DNA of 64,000 nucleotides from Luxibacter massiliensis (GTDB lineage: Bacteria; Bacillota; Clostridia; Lachnospirales; Lachnospiraceae): NCBI RefSeq assembly GCF_900604355.1, contig NZ_UWOE01000001.1, positions 62,001 to 126,000 on the forward strand, written 5' to 3'. Position numbers and translations under genes: made by a program. The notes below the pieces were generated by a model. It was not told the DNA's origin. It saw only the letters and a program-made list of their open reading frames with translations, and made no database searches. This document shows positions 52,596 to 61,396 of this stretch, in pieces (position 1 is the stretch's first letter; every line of letters starts with the position of its first letter).

Positions 52596-53936
52596 ATGAA
52601 CCAGCCAAGAATCGGACTTGTAGGTGTAACATGTGAATATGAAAGTGGAGGACAAAGGGCAGAAGAATTACTAGGGGGAATTGGCAAAGCTCTTTCTAAT
52701 AAAAATGTAGAAGTTGTATATGGGAGTAAAGTTGCGTGGAATGCGGCGGATGCGGTGGAAGTCTGCGCTCAGTTCAAAAAAGAGGACCTGGATGCGCTGG
52801 TAATTGTAGAAGTTACATGGATTATGGATTCAATGCAATATATATTTATAAATGAGTTGAACCTGCCCACAGTTTTCTGGGCAGTGCCTTATACCGAGAC
52901 ATTTTCTATTGGATGTGTGCAGCACTTCGGCGCAATCTTAAAAGCCCAGGGGATTGAATACGAATATGTGTATGGCCTTTGGGATAACAAGGAGGCTGTG
53001 GAGAAAGTAAAGGCAGTTGCTGAAGCAGGGCAGATTATAAAGGCTATAAAAGGAATGAGGCTGGCGCTAGTGGGACCACGCCAAACCTGGAGGGTTGCCG
53101 GACCACAGGATATGAGCAATGAGGAGTGGGAGTTTTCCAGAAAGTTTGGAGTGACCTTGATCCATATAGAAATGGCGGAGATTATATCACTTGCTGAAAG
53201 TTTTAGCGATAAAGAGGCAGAGGCAGCATTGAAATGCCTGTCAAAACGAACAGGGATTATCAAGGCAGATGATGTAGCCATGAGGTATATGGCAAAAATT
53301 TATATGGCAACAAAGGAAATTTCAAAGAACTATGCCCTGGATGCTATTGCTGCAGAGTGCTATCCTATGTTCAGCGGACTTATGAACCTTACTTCTTCCT
53401 GGCTCGCAGATGAAGGGTTCATTGTTGATACAGAAGGAGATATCGGCCATACCATGGTTATGTACATGCTGAACAGGGCGGCAAAAGGCGGCGCATGTGC
53501 ACTGGGGGAGGTTGGGAGCATGGATGATGAAAATCAGATCCTGGCATTGGCCCATGAAGGAAGTACAGCGCATTCCCTTGCAGAAAATATTAATAAGGTA
53601 CAGATATCACAAAGCGGCGAAAAGGGTACATTTGTAGGCGTACCTGTGAAGCCAATGGAGCAGGTGACTATTTCCAGTATTGCAGGTGCAGGAGGGAAAT
53701 ATAAGCTTTTGGTGGAACAAGCGGATGTTGTGCAGGCAACCCATGAAGAATGGGTACAGGGCGGAGAAAAACTGCTGGTAAAATTACACGTAAGGGATAA
53801 AGCAAGTCTGGTGGTAGACAGATTAATGGAAAAAGGAATGGATCATCATCTGGTCGTAAAAGAAGGGAATCATGTGCAGTCTATGACAATGGTTTGCAAG
53901 TTTTTGGGGATAGAAGCTGTAAATTTATTTTCATAA
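52596..53936 (+). CDS. L-fucose/L-arabinose isomerase-like protein
   Basis: 446 residues, TAGGAGGAAAAAT before ATG. RIGLVGVTCEYES start, LVIVEVTWIMDSM, MRLALVGPRQTWRV, and ALDAIAAECYPMFS followed by ADEGFIVDTEGDIGHTMVMY, matching the metal site region of fucose-isomerase-like proteins. The family converts aldoses and ketoses; some members have other roles. Confidence 0.82.
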   Translation: MNQPRIGLVGVTCEYESGGQRAEELLGGIGKALSNKNVEVVYGSKVAWNAADAVEVCAQFKKEDLDALVIVEVTWIMDSMQYIFINELNLPTVFWAVPYTETFSIGCVQHFGAILKAQGIEYEYVYGLWDNKEAVEKVKAVAEAGQIIKAIKGMRLALVGPRQTWRVAGPQDMSNEEWEFSRKFGVTLIHIEMAEIISLAESFSDKEAEAALKCLSKRTGIIKADDVAMRYMAKIYMATKEISKNYALDAIAAECYPMFSGLMNLTSSWLADEGFIVDTEGDIGHTMVMYMLNRAAKGGACALGEVGSMDDENQILALAHEGSTAHSLAENINKVQISQSGEKGTFVGVPVKPMEQVTISSIAGAGGKYKLLVEQADVVQATHEEWVQGGEKLLVKLHVRDKASLVVDRLMEKGMDHHLVVKEGNHVQSMTMVCKFLGIEAVNLFS

Positions 53937-53954
53937 TAACGCGGAGGTACAAAA

Positions 53955-55025
53955 ATGAAAAGCTATAGGGTAACAGCAGAGCAGTTAGAAGCATTTACAC
54001 AGAAAGTTTTTTGTAAAGCCGGACTTGCCAAAGGGCAGGCCCAATCCGTTGCAGAACTTCTTGTACATGCGGATGTCAGGGGGGTAAGCAGCCATGGGGT
54101 GCTTCGCACCAAGCCATATATTGATAAAATTAGGGGCGGCGGGGCATCGTCCAAAAGTACATATCCGATTATATCAGAGACATTAAATACAGCAGTTATG
54201 GATGCCCAGGGAGGCCTCGGAGCCGTTGCAGGCGAAAAAGCTGTGGAAATTGCCCGTGAAAAAGCGAAGTCAAATTTGATTTCCATTGTGTCCGTCAAAA
54301 ACAGTAACCATTTTGGTATGGCAGGCCATTGGGCCATGAAACTTGCCGGCAATGAGTACATTGGCTTTGCGTGCTCGAATACTGACCCATCCATGGCGCC
54401 TCCGGGAGTGACAATTCCGTTTATCGGAAATAATCCATTTTCTTTCGCATTTGCAGCAGGAAATAAATATCCAGAGGTTTGTGTGGATATGGCTACAAGT
54501 GCTGCCGCATTTGGAAAGGCAAAAGCATATGCCATGGCTGGAAAACAGATTCCCGAAGGGTGGCTTTTGGATAGAGAAGGAAGATCTACAACAGACCTTG
54601 CCTCATATGGAATGCTTGTGCCTATGGCGGAGCATAAAGGTTTTGGGATTGCATTCATTGTTGAGTTATTTTCAACTTTGCTTTCCGGCGGCGTATTGTC
54701 CCAGGATGTCAATGATCAGGACTTGCCTGGAACACCGGAACTTTCCAGTCAGAGTTTTGGATGTATCAACATCAGCGCTTTTCGTGATTTACAGCAGTTT
54801 CACGAAGATGCCCAAAAATATATTGATATGATTAAAGGACTGCCGGTGAGGGCAGATATAGACAGTGCGAAATACCCGGGGGAGATTGAATATACGAATA
54901 AGAGGAAAAATTTAAAAGAAGGAATTATTCTGCCTGAGACATTGATAATGCAGTTAAGGGAAATTGGAAAAGAGTTAGGGGTAGTGGAAAAAGATAGGGA
55001 ATTTTTGAAAGCGCAGGAGGCGTAA
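53955..55025 (+). CDS. Ldh-family (malate/L-lactate type) NAD(P)H oxidoreductase
   Basis: 356 residues. ADVRGVSSHGVLRTKPYIDK, SIVSVKNSNHFGMAGHWAMK, PFIGNNPFSFAFAA and MAEHKGFGIAFIVELFSTLL are standard for the family of MdH/YlbC/DlgD (2,3-diketogulonate or ureidoglycolate reductases). It reduces a 2-keto acid. Last gene of the operon. Confidence 0.9.
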   Translation: MKSYRVTAEQLEAFTQKVFCKAGLAKGQAQSVAELLVHADVRGVSSHGVLRTKPYIDKIRGGGASSKSTYPIISETLNTAVMDAQGGLGAVAGEKAVEIAREKAKSNLISIVSVKNSNHFGMAGHWAMKLAGNEYIGFACSNTDPSMAPPGVTIPFIGNNPFSFAFAAGNKYPEVCVDMATSAAAFGKAKAYAMAGKQIPEGWLLDREGRSTTDLASYGMLVPMAEHKGFGIAFIVELFSTLLSGGVLSQDVNDQDLPGTPELSSQSFGCINISAFRDLQQFHEDAQKYIDMIKGLPVRADIDSAKYPGEIEYTNKRKNLKEGIILPETLIMQLREIGKELGVVEKDREFLKAQEA

Positions 55026-55099
55026 AAGGAATAAAAAATAAGGGCAGAAGTCAGAGGGACTTGTGTCCTTATTTTGTTGGAAACCATAATGGAATTAAA

Positions 55100-55966
55100 T
55101 TATACGGAATTGGTTTCATTAGAATTTTGATAGCGTTTCCTATATTCCTGGGGACTGAAACCCATATATTTAAAAAAGGTTTTATAGAAATAACTATAGT
55201 TGTTAAAGCCTACGTTTTCAGCAACTTTATGGATGGAAAGAGTGCCTTTTAAGTAATGTGTTGCTTTCTCGATTCTTTTTTCAACAATATAATTTGTTAA
55301 AGTATATTTTGTTACCTTTTTAAAGATGCGGCAAATATAATATTCACTATAGTTGACTTCCTGGGCAAGACGGTCTAAAGATAGGTTTTCGTCTAAATGT
55401 GTATTGATAAAATCGACTAGCTCTGCAATCATTGCAACATGCCGGGAATCTGTATTATCGAAATGGATTCCGTCGTAGCAGTCGCTGTAAAGGTAAGAGG
55501 CAAGCTGGTGGAGGAGGGCCTTTTCGTAAATATCCTGTCCATGGGCAGGTTTTTGTTGGTCGAATTGATGGAGTAGTGTGAGATACTTATCAAAACATTT
55601 GCCATCCACGTGGAAAATAGGATAGTGGCTGTTTTCTTTGGTAAAAATGTCCAGAAGGTTGGAGTAGGGTGTGTTAAAGGAGAGCAGTAAACTGGGATCA
55701 ATACTCATGCTGAAGCGTTCATAATAAGTATTTTTGTTGTAAACAAGAGTGTGTGGGTCGAACATATTAATTAGGGCTATATCTCCGCGGCGGATAATAT
55801 ATTCTTTGCCATTGATTTTAAAAATACCGGCATTGCCTAAGTATAATACAATTTCATAAAAATCATGGTAATGAAGTTGGTATGGGAGTTCGTTTTGCGG
55901 GGTACGCAATAAACATTCATAATCTCCTTTGTATAGGAGAGAGTGAGAAAGAAATTTAGCCTCCAT
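55100..55966 (-). CDS. AraC-family regulator of the sugar locus
   Basis: 288 residues from ATG 55966 (GGAGG nine bases ahead). N-terminal cupin sensor domain (LPYQLHYHDFYEIVLYLGNA, RRGDIALINMFDPH) and C-terminal two-HTH domain (LVDFINTHLDENLSLDRLAQ, NYSEYYICRIFKKV, AENVGFNNYSYFYKTFFKYM, GFSPQEYRKRY). Such regulators bind two direct 10-12-base repeats 21 bases apart, which is what sites A to D show. Confidence 0.9.
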   Translation of the reverse strand: MEAKFLSHSLLYKGDYECLLRTPQNELPYQLHYHDFYEIVLYLGNAGIFKINGKEYIIRRGDIALINMFDPHTLVYNKNTYYERFSMSIDPSLLLSFNTPYSNLLDIFTKENSHYPIFHVDGKCFDKYLTLLHQFDQQKPAHGQDIYEKALLHQLASYLYSDCYDGIHFDNTDSRHVAMIAELVDFINTHLDENLSLDRLAQEVNYSEYYICRIFKKVTKYTLTNYIVEKRIEKATHYLKGTLSIHKVAENVGFNNYSYFYKTFFKYMGFSPQEYRKRYQNSNETNSV

Positions 55967-56041
55967 AAGCATACGCCTCCTTTGGTTGTATAAAGCGTTT
56001 TAATTAAGTTTATCGGTACGAAAGCATTCTGTCAATAAAAT

Positions 56042-56075
56042 AGCAAGATAAGAAACACATTCGACAAGAAAAGAA
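56042..56075 (+). promoter_or_regulatory. AraC-type site D (partial), near araC
   Basis: AGCAAGATAAGAAA (56042-56055) and, 21 bases on, ACAAGAAAAGAA (56064-56075), a weaker second unit. It lies upstream of araC on the divergent side, suggesting autoregulation. The rest of 55973-56298 shows nothing else firm. Confidence 0.5.
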
Positions 56076-56298
56076 AAGTAATAATGAATTTAGAAGAACA
56101 AAAAGAAAGAATTATATTGGCATGAGGAGCAACAGTTACCTTGGTACCTATACTGTTGAATATTGTCTCCTTTGCAGTATGAACATTAGTTAAATTTATT
56201 TACTAAATATTAACGGGGGTTCAGTTGTGGCAGCAGCCATGATTTGATATGATGAAATCAATAAAGGCCGGCCCAACATATTTTAGGAGGCGATTCAC

Positions 56299-57330
56299 AT
56301 GGAAATTGGAGGAGTTATACGAAAATATAGAAAAGAAAAAAACATGACGCAGGAGGACATGGCAAATAGGCTGGGAGTGACGGCGCCAGCAGTCAATAAG
56401 TGGGAAAACGGGAATTCTATGCCGGATATTATGCTTTTGGCTCCCATTGCCCGTTTACTGGATATATCTGTTGATACCCTGCTTTCCTTCCGGGGGGAAC
56501 TTACAGATAAAGAGATAAACGGCCTGGTTCAGGAAGTAAGTGACCGATTGAAAACAGAGGAGTATGGAGAAGTGTTCCAATGGGCAAAAGGGAAGATGGA
56601 AAAATATCCAAATAGCGAACATCTTCTTCTCTGGATGTCAGTTACATTGGAGGGAAACTATATTGCAAGAGAGGTTACGGATGCTGATAAGTATGGTGAG
56701 TACGTAAAAAGTATTTATGAGAGACTTTTGGATAGTGATGAGGAATACGTAAAGACTACAGCAGCGGATTCCTTATATGGTTTTTATATGAGAAAAGAGC
56801 AGTACGAAAAGGCAGAGGAATATCTAGAGTATTTATCAACGCAAAATCCAGAGCGAAAGAGAAAAAAGGCGTTTCTCTGTGATAAGGCAGGGCGCACGGA
56901 GGAAGCTTATAAGGCATATGAGGAGCTGCTGTTTTCTGGATATCAAAGCCTGAATATGATTTTTAGCAGTATTTTTGCTATGAGTATGAGGGAGCACAAT
57001 ATAGAAAAAGCTGAAATGTTGGCTAAAAAACTAAAACAGCTTGCCAGATTATTTGATATGGGCGAATATTATGAGTGCTCGGCTGAGTTAGAGTTTATAC
57101 GGGCGCAAGAGGATGTGCAGCAGACCTTGGACTGCGTTGGACGTATGCTTTCGGGTGTGGATAAAATAAACTCTTACTGCAATTCCCCTTTGTACGGGCA
57201 TATGGCATTCAGGGAAATTTCTAATGATTTTAAAGAAGAGTTAAGGAAGAACCTGATGAACTGCTTTCGTGATGAAGAATCATTCGGCTATATGACAGGC
57301 CAGCCAGAATGGCAGGGACTGTTAGAATAG
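56299..57330 (+). CDS. XRE-family regulator with TPR-like domain
   Basis: 343 residues, AGGAGGCGATTCAC ahead. HTH at 5-60 (YRKEKNMTQEDMANRLGVTA, NKWENGNSMPDIMLL), then helical repeats (LYGFYMRKEQYEKAEEYLEY, FLCDKAGRTEEAYKAYEELL) as in peptide-sensing or stress regulators of Firmicutes. Complete. Overlaps the following truncated gene by 22 bases. Confidence 0.82.
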   Translation: MEIGGVIRKYRKEKNMTQEDMANRLGVTAPAVNKWENGNSMPDIMLLAPIARLLDISVDTLLSFRGELTDKEINGLVQEVSDRLKTEEYGEVFQWAKGKMEKYPNSEHLLLWMSVTLEGNYIAREVTDADKYGEYVKSIYERLLDSDEEYVKTTAADSLYGFYMRKEQYEKAEEYLEYLSTQNPERKRKKAFLCDKAGRTEEAYKAYEELLFSGYQSLNMIFSSIFAMSMREHNIEKAEMLAKKLKQLARLFDMGEYYECSAELEFIRAQEDVQQTLDCVGRMLSGVDKINSYCNSPLYGHMAFREISNDFKEELRKNLMNCFRDEESFGYMTGQPEWQGLLE

Positions 57331-57983
57331 ACCTGCCTAAGAGCGCTTTCTTTATGAGAGGGCCGGGAGTATATTTAAAAAATATACTTGACTTGCATAT
57401 ACTACAAAACGCATTAGATACACTGGGGTTAAAAAGGGATAGCGTACGGTATTTGGGAAGCCAGGGGTACGCGGCAGTAGATACAGATAATCAGATCAAC
57501 ATGGTCAATTACGAACTGGTGCAGAAAATATGGAGAATTTGTCCCCCCTATGAGGCAGGCTCTGAGGGGACCGAGTATGAGGTGTCAGGGACTGAGTTTG
57601 AAGAGGTGATACAGACATTTTTTCAGGCCGGCAGCGAAGAGATACAAAAAAATACTGTCTGCCATGGGGAATCCCGGACTTACCGGTACCGGCCCAGGTG
57701 CATGTATGCTGCAGAGCCTCCCTATGGGCCTTATCCGGAAGTGGTGGCATATGACAGGCAGGAGGATGGCACATTAAAACTAATCATTCACGCAGTATGG
57801 GAAATAGAAGAGTCAGACTGTGCGTTTTCCAGCGAATTGACAGTACGCCCTATGGAGGATGGGCGGTATCAATATATCTCAAACCTGGTTATCAGTTCAG
57901 ATACTATGGACGTTGCGAAATGGTATACGCCCAGGCTGACAGACCAAGAGTGGGAAGAAAAATTTTCTGAATCCTGCCAATAA
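57309..57983 (+). pseudogene. DUF6070-like secreted protein, C-terminal part
   Basis: 224 codons. VYLKNILDLHILQNALDTLG, YAAVDTDNQINMVNYELVQK and WYTPRLTDQEWEEKF resemble the C-terminal half of DUF6070 lipoproteins (about 400 residues with a signal peptide). Here no signal, no ribosome site, and the frame begins inside the XRE gene. Probably the tail of a gene whose front was lost; family name is moderately sure. Confidence 0.55.
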
Positions 57984-58022
57984 CTGATAGATGTTGCTGG
58001 GGGATTAGATAAGTTTTAGAAT

Positions 58023-58068
58023 GAAATTCGACAAGAGATATTAAATCTCAAGCCGAATTTCATTTTTA
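58023..58068 (+). terminator. Terminator after the truncated gene
   Basis: GAAATTCG (58023-58030) and CGAATTTC (58054-58061), inner GAGAT/ATCTC, then ATTTTT. Confidence 0.7.
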
Positions 58069-58085
58069 TATGCAGGAAAATGAAA

Positions 58086-58130
58086 AGCGCGTTTAGAGAC
58101 TAAAAATCTCTGGACGCGCTTATTTTTTTA
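58086..58130 (+). terminator. Hairpin at the left edge of the second element
   Basis: AGCGCGTTTAGAGA (58086-58099) pairs with TCTCTGGACGCGCT (58107-58120) with two wobble pairs, then TATTTTTTT. It stands 25 bases before the first gene of the higher-GC block and could be an attenuator or boundary. Confidence 0.65.
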
Positions 58131-58154
58131 TCACGAAAGAGAGGAAAAAGCAAT

Positions 58155-58433
58155 ATGACAAAGAAACAGCTGAAAGAGAAGTATACAGAATGGAATAAAG
58201 GAATAACGAAAGCCGGGGAAAGACAAACAGAGATTTTCCGTGAACTGCAAGAACTGTGTGCGGAAAAAGGAGACGGGAAACGCTGGTGTAGTATTGAAAA
58301 ACTGGTAGAAGAACTGGCAAAGACTGGGAATATATACAAAGCCATGGATTTGGTATCTGAATACTACAAGATAGAAGGACAGAACGAGGCATTAAGGGAT
58401 TTAGCGATAGCAACAAATAATTTTGAAGTATAG
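58155..58433 (+). CDS. Hypothetical protein (first gene of the second element)
   Basis: 92 residues, GAGAGGAAAAAGC ahead. Fully helical and charged (EKYTEWNKGITKAGERQTEI, SEYYKIEGQNEALRDLAIAT). No family recognised. Base composition rises from here to the window end, which marks a separate element. Confidence 0.55.
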   Translation: MTKKQLKEKYTEWNKGITKAGERQTEIFRELQELCAEKGDGKRWCSIEKLVEELAKTGNIYKAMDLVSEYYKIEGQNEALRDLAIATNNFEV

Positions 58434-58471
58434 GGCGGCATAAGCCGCCCACATGGAAAGGAGCGGTAACG

Positions 58472-58663
58472 GTGGCGAGAAAATACAAAAGACTGTGCTA
58501 TAAGGACAGACAGACCATAGAGAGCATGAGCAAGGCAGGCAGCAGGGTAATTGAGATAGCAGCAGCGCTGGGAGTGCATAGAGACACGATTTATAAAGAG
58601 CTTACCCGCTGCGGAGCCACGCAGGAGACTTACAGCGCAGACAAGGCACAGAAAACACTTTAA
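58472..58663 (+). CDS. Small HTH protein (IS30 N-terminus-like)
   Basis: 63 residues, GTG start after AAAGGAGCGG. YKRLCYKDRQTIESMSKAGS and VIEIAAALGVHRDTIYKELT form the HTH_38 helix-turn-helix found at the front of IS30 transposases, but no catalytic domain follows. As a stand-alone protein it is common in phages and ICEs, presumably as a regulator. Confidence 0.7.
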   Translation: MARKYKRLCYKDRQTIESMSKAGSRVIEIAAALGVHRDTIYKELTRCGATQETYSADKAQKTL

Positions 58664-58685
58664 CGGCGGCGGCTGCCGCCAGTAA

Positions 58686-58757
58686 GCGCCTTTAATTTAG
58701 TGGCAGAATACCGTAGCCGGACGAGGCGGGGCGCTGGTTCAATTCCAGCAAGGCGTA
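58686..58757 (+). ncRNA. tRNA-like structure
   Basis: Acceptor GCGCCTT (58686-58692) with AAGGCGT (58750-58756) and A at 58757; D arm ATTT/GAAT with GG in the loop; T arm GCTGG-TTCAATT-CCAGC (58733-58749), fitting TTCRANY. The 22-base middle does not fold into a five-pair, seven-base anticodon arm: best is CCGT/GCGG with an 11-base loop. So it is tRNA-like but probably not a working tRNA. Confidence 0.45.
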
Positions 58758-58989
58758 TTTGTAGCAGGTTTGGCAGACCTGCGGCAGAGGACGGCAGGCA
58801 AATAGCCGTATCTGTATACTGTGAAAAAATAGCAGCGGTCATACCAGCTATAGAGTATGTGGCAGGTCAACAGGTTTTTAAGCAGCTTTTTTAATGCGAA
58901 AAAGCGCCAACACAGTAAATATACGCCAGAGTAGGAGAGCGGAGGCCGTGAAGCAGATAAGAGCGCCGCCGCAGGAGGAGAGGCAGAGA

Positions 58990-59298
58990 ATGAGGTACGC
59001 GGTCATTATACTTACCGACAGCACAGAGGCAATAGCGGAACATAAGAGAGCGGAGAGGCACAGGCGCAGGCGGGAGAAGCTGCGCAGGAAGAGGCGCTGG
59101 TATTTTATCAAGCAGAAATTAACGGGCATAGCAGTGCTGGCCTTTACAGCGTTTGCAGTATGGCTGCTGGACGGAGACGCGACAATAGCGGTATTGACTG
59201 TACCGCTGGGGCTGTATCTGGTATTCAGCCGGGAAATGCTGATAACGAATAATTTTTACTGGCAGACGAAAGAGAGGCGCGGAAAGTATGGGGCTTGA
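58990..59298 (+). CDS. Basic membrane protein, hypothetical
   Basis: 102 residues from ATG 58990 with GGAGGAGAGG ahead (a frame from 58894 has no ribosome site). Very basic segment (RAERHRRRREKLRRKRRWYF), then two helices (about 48-64 and 68-84). Phage-like small membrane protein; role unknown. Overlaps the next gene by 11 bases. Confidence 0.6.
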   Translation: MRYAVIILTDSTEAIAEHKRAERHRRRREKLRRKRRWYFIKQKLTGIAVLAFTAFAVWLLDGDATIAVLTVPLGLYLVFSREMLITNNFYWQTKERRGKYGA

Positions 59299-59779
59299 AT
59301 TAGTACCTATCACTCTAAAAGAAGCAAATGCTTTTGTGGAGCAGCACCACAGACACCATAGGCCAGTAACGGGGCATAAATTCAGTATTGCAGCCAGCGA
59401 CGGGGAGAAAATCGTAGGCGTAGCAATCGTAGGCAGGCCAGTGAGCAGGCATTTAGACAACGGGCTTACTTTGGAAGTAAACAGGCTATGCACAGACGGC
59501 ACAAGAAACGCTTGCAGTTTTTTGTATTCTGCCGCATGGAGAGCGGCGAGAAATTTAGGCTATAAGAAACTGATTACCTATATTTTGAAATCGGAACCGG
59601 GGAGCAGTTTAAAAGCGGCAGGGTGGAAATGCGTAGGAGAGTGCGGCGGCCTGCGGTGGACGGGCAGGAGCCGACCAGAGGTAGACTTGTACCCGGCACA
59701 AATGAAATTGAGGTTTGAGATTGAAACAAATACAAAAGAGGAGGCGGAGCATGGAGGAGAAAACGCTACAGCGAATTAA
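59288..59779 (+). CDS. XF1762-family protein
   Basis: 163 residues. LVPITLKEANAFVEQHHRHH, PVTGHKFSIA, VGRPVSRHLDNGLTLEVNRL and NLGYKKLITYILKSEPGSSL are the XF1762 hallmarks, a phage and plasmid family with a GNAT-like fold. The substrate is unknown. The C-terminus overlaps the DUF2786 gene by 29 bases. Confidence 0.85.
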   Translation: MGLELVPITLKEANAFVEQHHRHHRPVTGHKFSIAASDGEKIVGVAIVGRPVSRHLDNGLTLEVNRLCTDGTRNACSFLYSAAWRAARNLGYKKLITYILKSEPGSSLKAAGWKCVGECGGLRWTGRSRPEVDLYPAQMKLRFEIETNTKEEAEHGGENATAN

Positions 59780-60284
59780 GAAACTGCAAGCACTGGCAGA
59801 AAGGGGAGTAGGGGGAGAGAAAGACACAGCCTCTAAAATGCTTGCAAGGCTTCTGGAAAAGAACGGCATAAACTCATTGGAGGAACTGGAAGCAGAACAG
59901 TATGAGTATACGCTTTTTTCTTATAACGGAAAGCACGAAATTAGGCTGCTGCGGCAGTGCATTTATAAGGTTATGGGAGCGAAAAGCGACAGAACCGAAT
60001 ACAGGTCATACGGCAGGCGGCAGAAAATAGGGATTTACTGCACGAAAGCCCAAAAGATAGAAATAGAGCTTGAGTTTGAGTTTTACAGAAATATTTTTTA
60101 TGAGGAACTTAGTACGTTTATGAGCGCTTTTATACAGGCACAGAAAATTTTCCCGCCGGACGCGCCAAAAGGAGGGATTGATATTACAAATGAACGGGAC
60201 ATAAAAATGGCACTCATGGCACAGGGAATAGATAGAAAGCAGCGGGCAGCCATGATAGAGAAAAAGGAGGAGGGGGAAGGTTGA
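59751..60284 (+). CDS. DUF2786 protein
   Basis: 177 residues from ATG 59751 (GAGGAGGCGGAGC). RIKKLQALAERGVGGEKDTA and MLARLLEKNGI match the N-terminus of DUF2786, common in phages and integrative elements; a coiled basic C-terminus follows. Function unknown. Its stop overlaps the next start. Confidence 0.75.
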   Translation: MEEKTLQRIKKLQALAERGVGGEKDTASKMLARLLEKNGINSLEELEAEQYEYTLFSYNGKHEIRLLRQCIYKVMGAKSDRTEYRSYGRRQKIGIYCTKAQKIEIELEFEFYRNIFYEELSTFMSAFIQAQKIFPPDAPKGGIDITNERDIKMALMAQGIDRKQRAAMIEKKEEGEG

Positions 60285-60688
60285 GAAAGAAGCACAGGCA
60301 CACCGGAGAAAACAGGATACTTAAGGCGCTGATACGTGCGGCAGCAGGCGCAGGGGCATTTATAGCGGCGCTGGTATTGCTACTTATGCTTATCTGGTGG
60401 AGAGGGCAGCAGGCAGAGCCGCAGACGGACGAGCAGGTAGCAGAGGTTATGCAGCAGGAGCAGGCGGAGCCGCTGGTTATTGAGATACCAGAGCCAGCCA
60501 CAAAAGGAACCATAACCATATACACGCCGGACGGAGCGGTATATGGATATTACGGAGAAATCACGATAAACAGCGACGGCAGCACAGGGCAGGACATTGA
60601 TATAGTGTGTGCCGGATATTTGGAGGGATTTTTAGAACACGGAGAGCCGGAATATACAGAGGAAAGCGAGGGAGCAGGGAATGAGTGA
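60281..60688 (+). CDS. Single-span membrane protein, hypothetical
   Basis: 135 residues, TTG start after GGAGGAGGGGGAAGG. Basic N-terminus, one helix (about 18-40, AGAGAFIAALVLLLMLIWWR), then an acidic outside domain (TKGTITIYTPDGAVYGYYGE). Overlaps both neighbours by a few bases, so translated in series. No family recognised. Confidence 0.6.
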   Translation: MRKKHRHTGENRILKALIRAAAGAGAFIAALVLLLMLIWWRGQQAEPQTDEQVAEVMQQEQAEPLVIEIPEPATKGTITIYTPDGAVYGYYGEITINSDGSTGQDIDIVCAGYLEGFLEHGEPEYTEESEGAGNE

Positions 60689-61010
60689 GGTTTACATACG
60701 GAGCCAGAACAGAGAAAAGCTGTACCGTTTTGGAATTTCATTTAATGCGCTGGAATACAGCGAAAAACAGGACTTTAAGAGAGGGAAAGAGGCAGGAGTA
60801 CACCATACAATCTGCATTTCTGACGGCTGCTTAGAGGAGATAGCAGAGTATGAGAGTAAGGAGCGCTGCTTAGAAGTGCTGGACGAGATACAGCGCGTAT
60901 GCGCCCAGTATTTGACGTGGAGCGGAGGGCCAGCGTTAATACGCGGCGGAATGGACGTACAGCCGGGAGCGGTAGCAATACCGCGCGTCTATGAAATGCC
61001 GGAGAAATAG
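60681..61010 (+). CDS. Hypothetical protein, 109 residues
   Basis: GAGGGAGCAGGG ahead of ATG. YRFGISFNALEYSEKQDFKR and a CLEVLDEIQRVCAQY helix. No motif recognised. Kept because of tight packing and a normal ribosome site. Confidence 0.55.
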   Translation: MSEVYIRSQNREKLYRFGISFNALEYSEKQDFKRGKEAGVHHTICISDGCLEEIAEYESKERCLEVLDEIQRVCAQYLTWSGGPALIRGGMDVQPGAVAIPRVYEMPEK

Positions 61011-61011
61011 C

Positions 61012-61176
61012 ATGGCAGAAATTATATTACACCCGCAGCACCCGGATTATTGCAAAGAATGTATTTTCCATGACGATAAAAACGGGGCTTGCATGAGCAA
61101 GGATTACGCACAGAACAGTTATAAGGTGATATGCGTTTGGCATTACTGCAAATATAAGCGAAAAAGGGAGGTATGA
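61012..61176 (+). CDS. Small cysteine-rich protein
   Basis: 54 residues from ATG 61012 (GGAGAAATAGC). Pattern C-x2-C in DYCKECIFHD, then C in GACMSKDY, C in VICVWHYCKY: possible zinc-binding knuckle. Overlaps the next gene start by four bases. Function unknown. Confidence 0.55.
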   Translation: MAEIILHPQHPDYCKECIFHDDKNGACMSKDYAQNSYKVICVWHYCKYKRKREV

Positions 61177-61394
61177 GCGTGAAATACAGGTATTACAGCA
61201 CGCAGCGCCCGGTCACGCCGGGGGCATATCCAAAGCCAAAGAATAACCCGGCTATGCTTATCCATAATTTCAGCAGCCGGGAATATGTGCCGGAGATTGG
61301 GCGGCAGGCGTGGGGATATGTGGAGTATGACAGGCCGCTTGAAAACGAGGATATAGACGGGTACGAACTGATACCCGCCGCATTTTTCTCTTAA
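61173..61394 (+). CDS. Conserved phage/ICE small protein
   Basis: 73 residues. YYSTQRPVTPGAYPKPKNNP and FSSREYVPEIGRQAWGYVEY are a pattern I know from many small uncharacterised proteins in Firmicute phages and integrative elements. Role unknown. Confidence 0.65.
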   Translation: MSVKYRYYSTQRPVTPGAYPKPKNNPAMLIHNFSSREYVPEIGRQAWGYVEYDRPLENEDIDGYELIPAAFFS

Positions 61395-61396
61395 TC

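Noticed and set aside
58700..58894. 64-residue plus-strand reading frame
   Set aside because: It overlaps the tRNA-like structure, has no ribosome site and no family-like pattern. Its stop overlaps an ATG at 58894, but the better start of the next gene is 58990.
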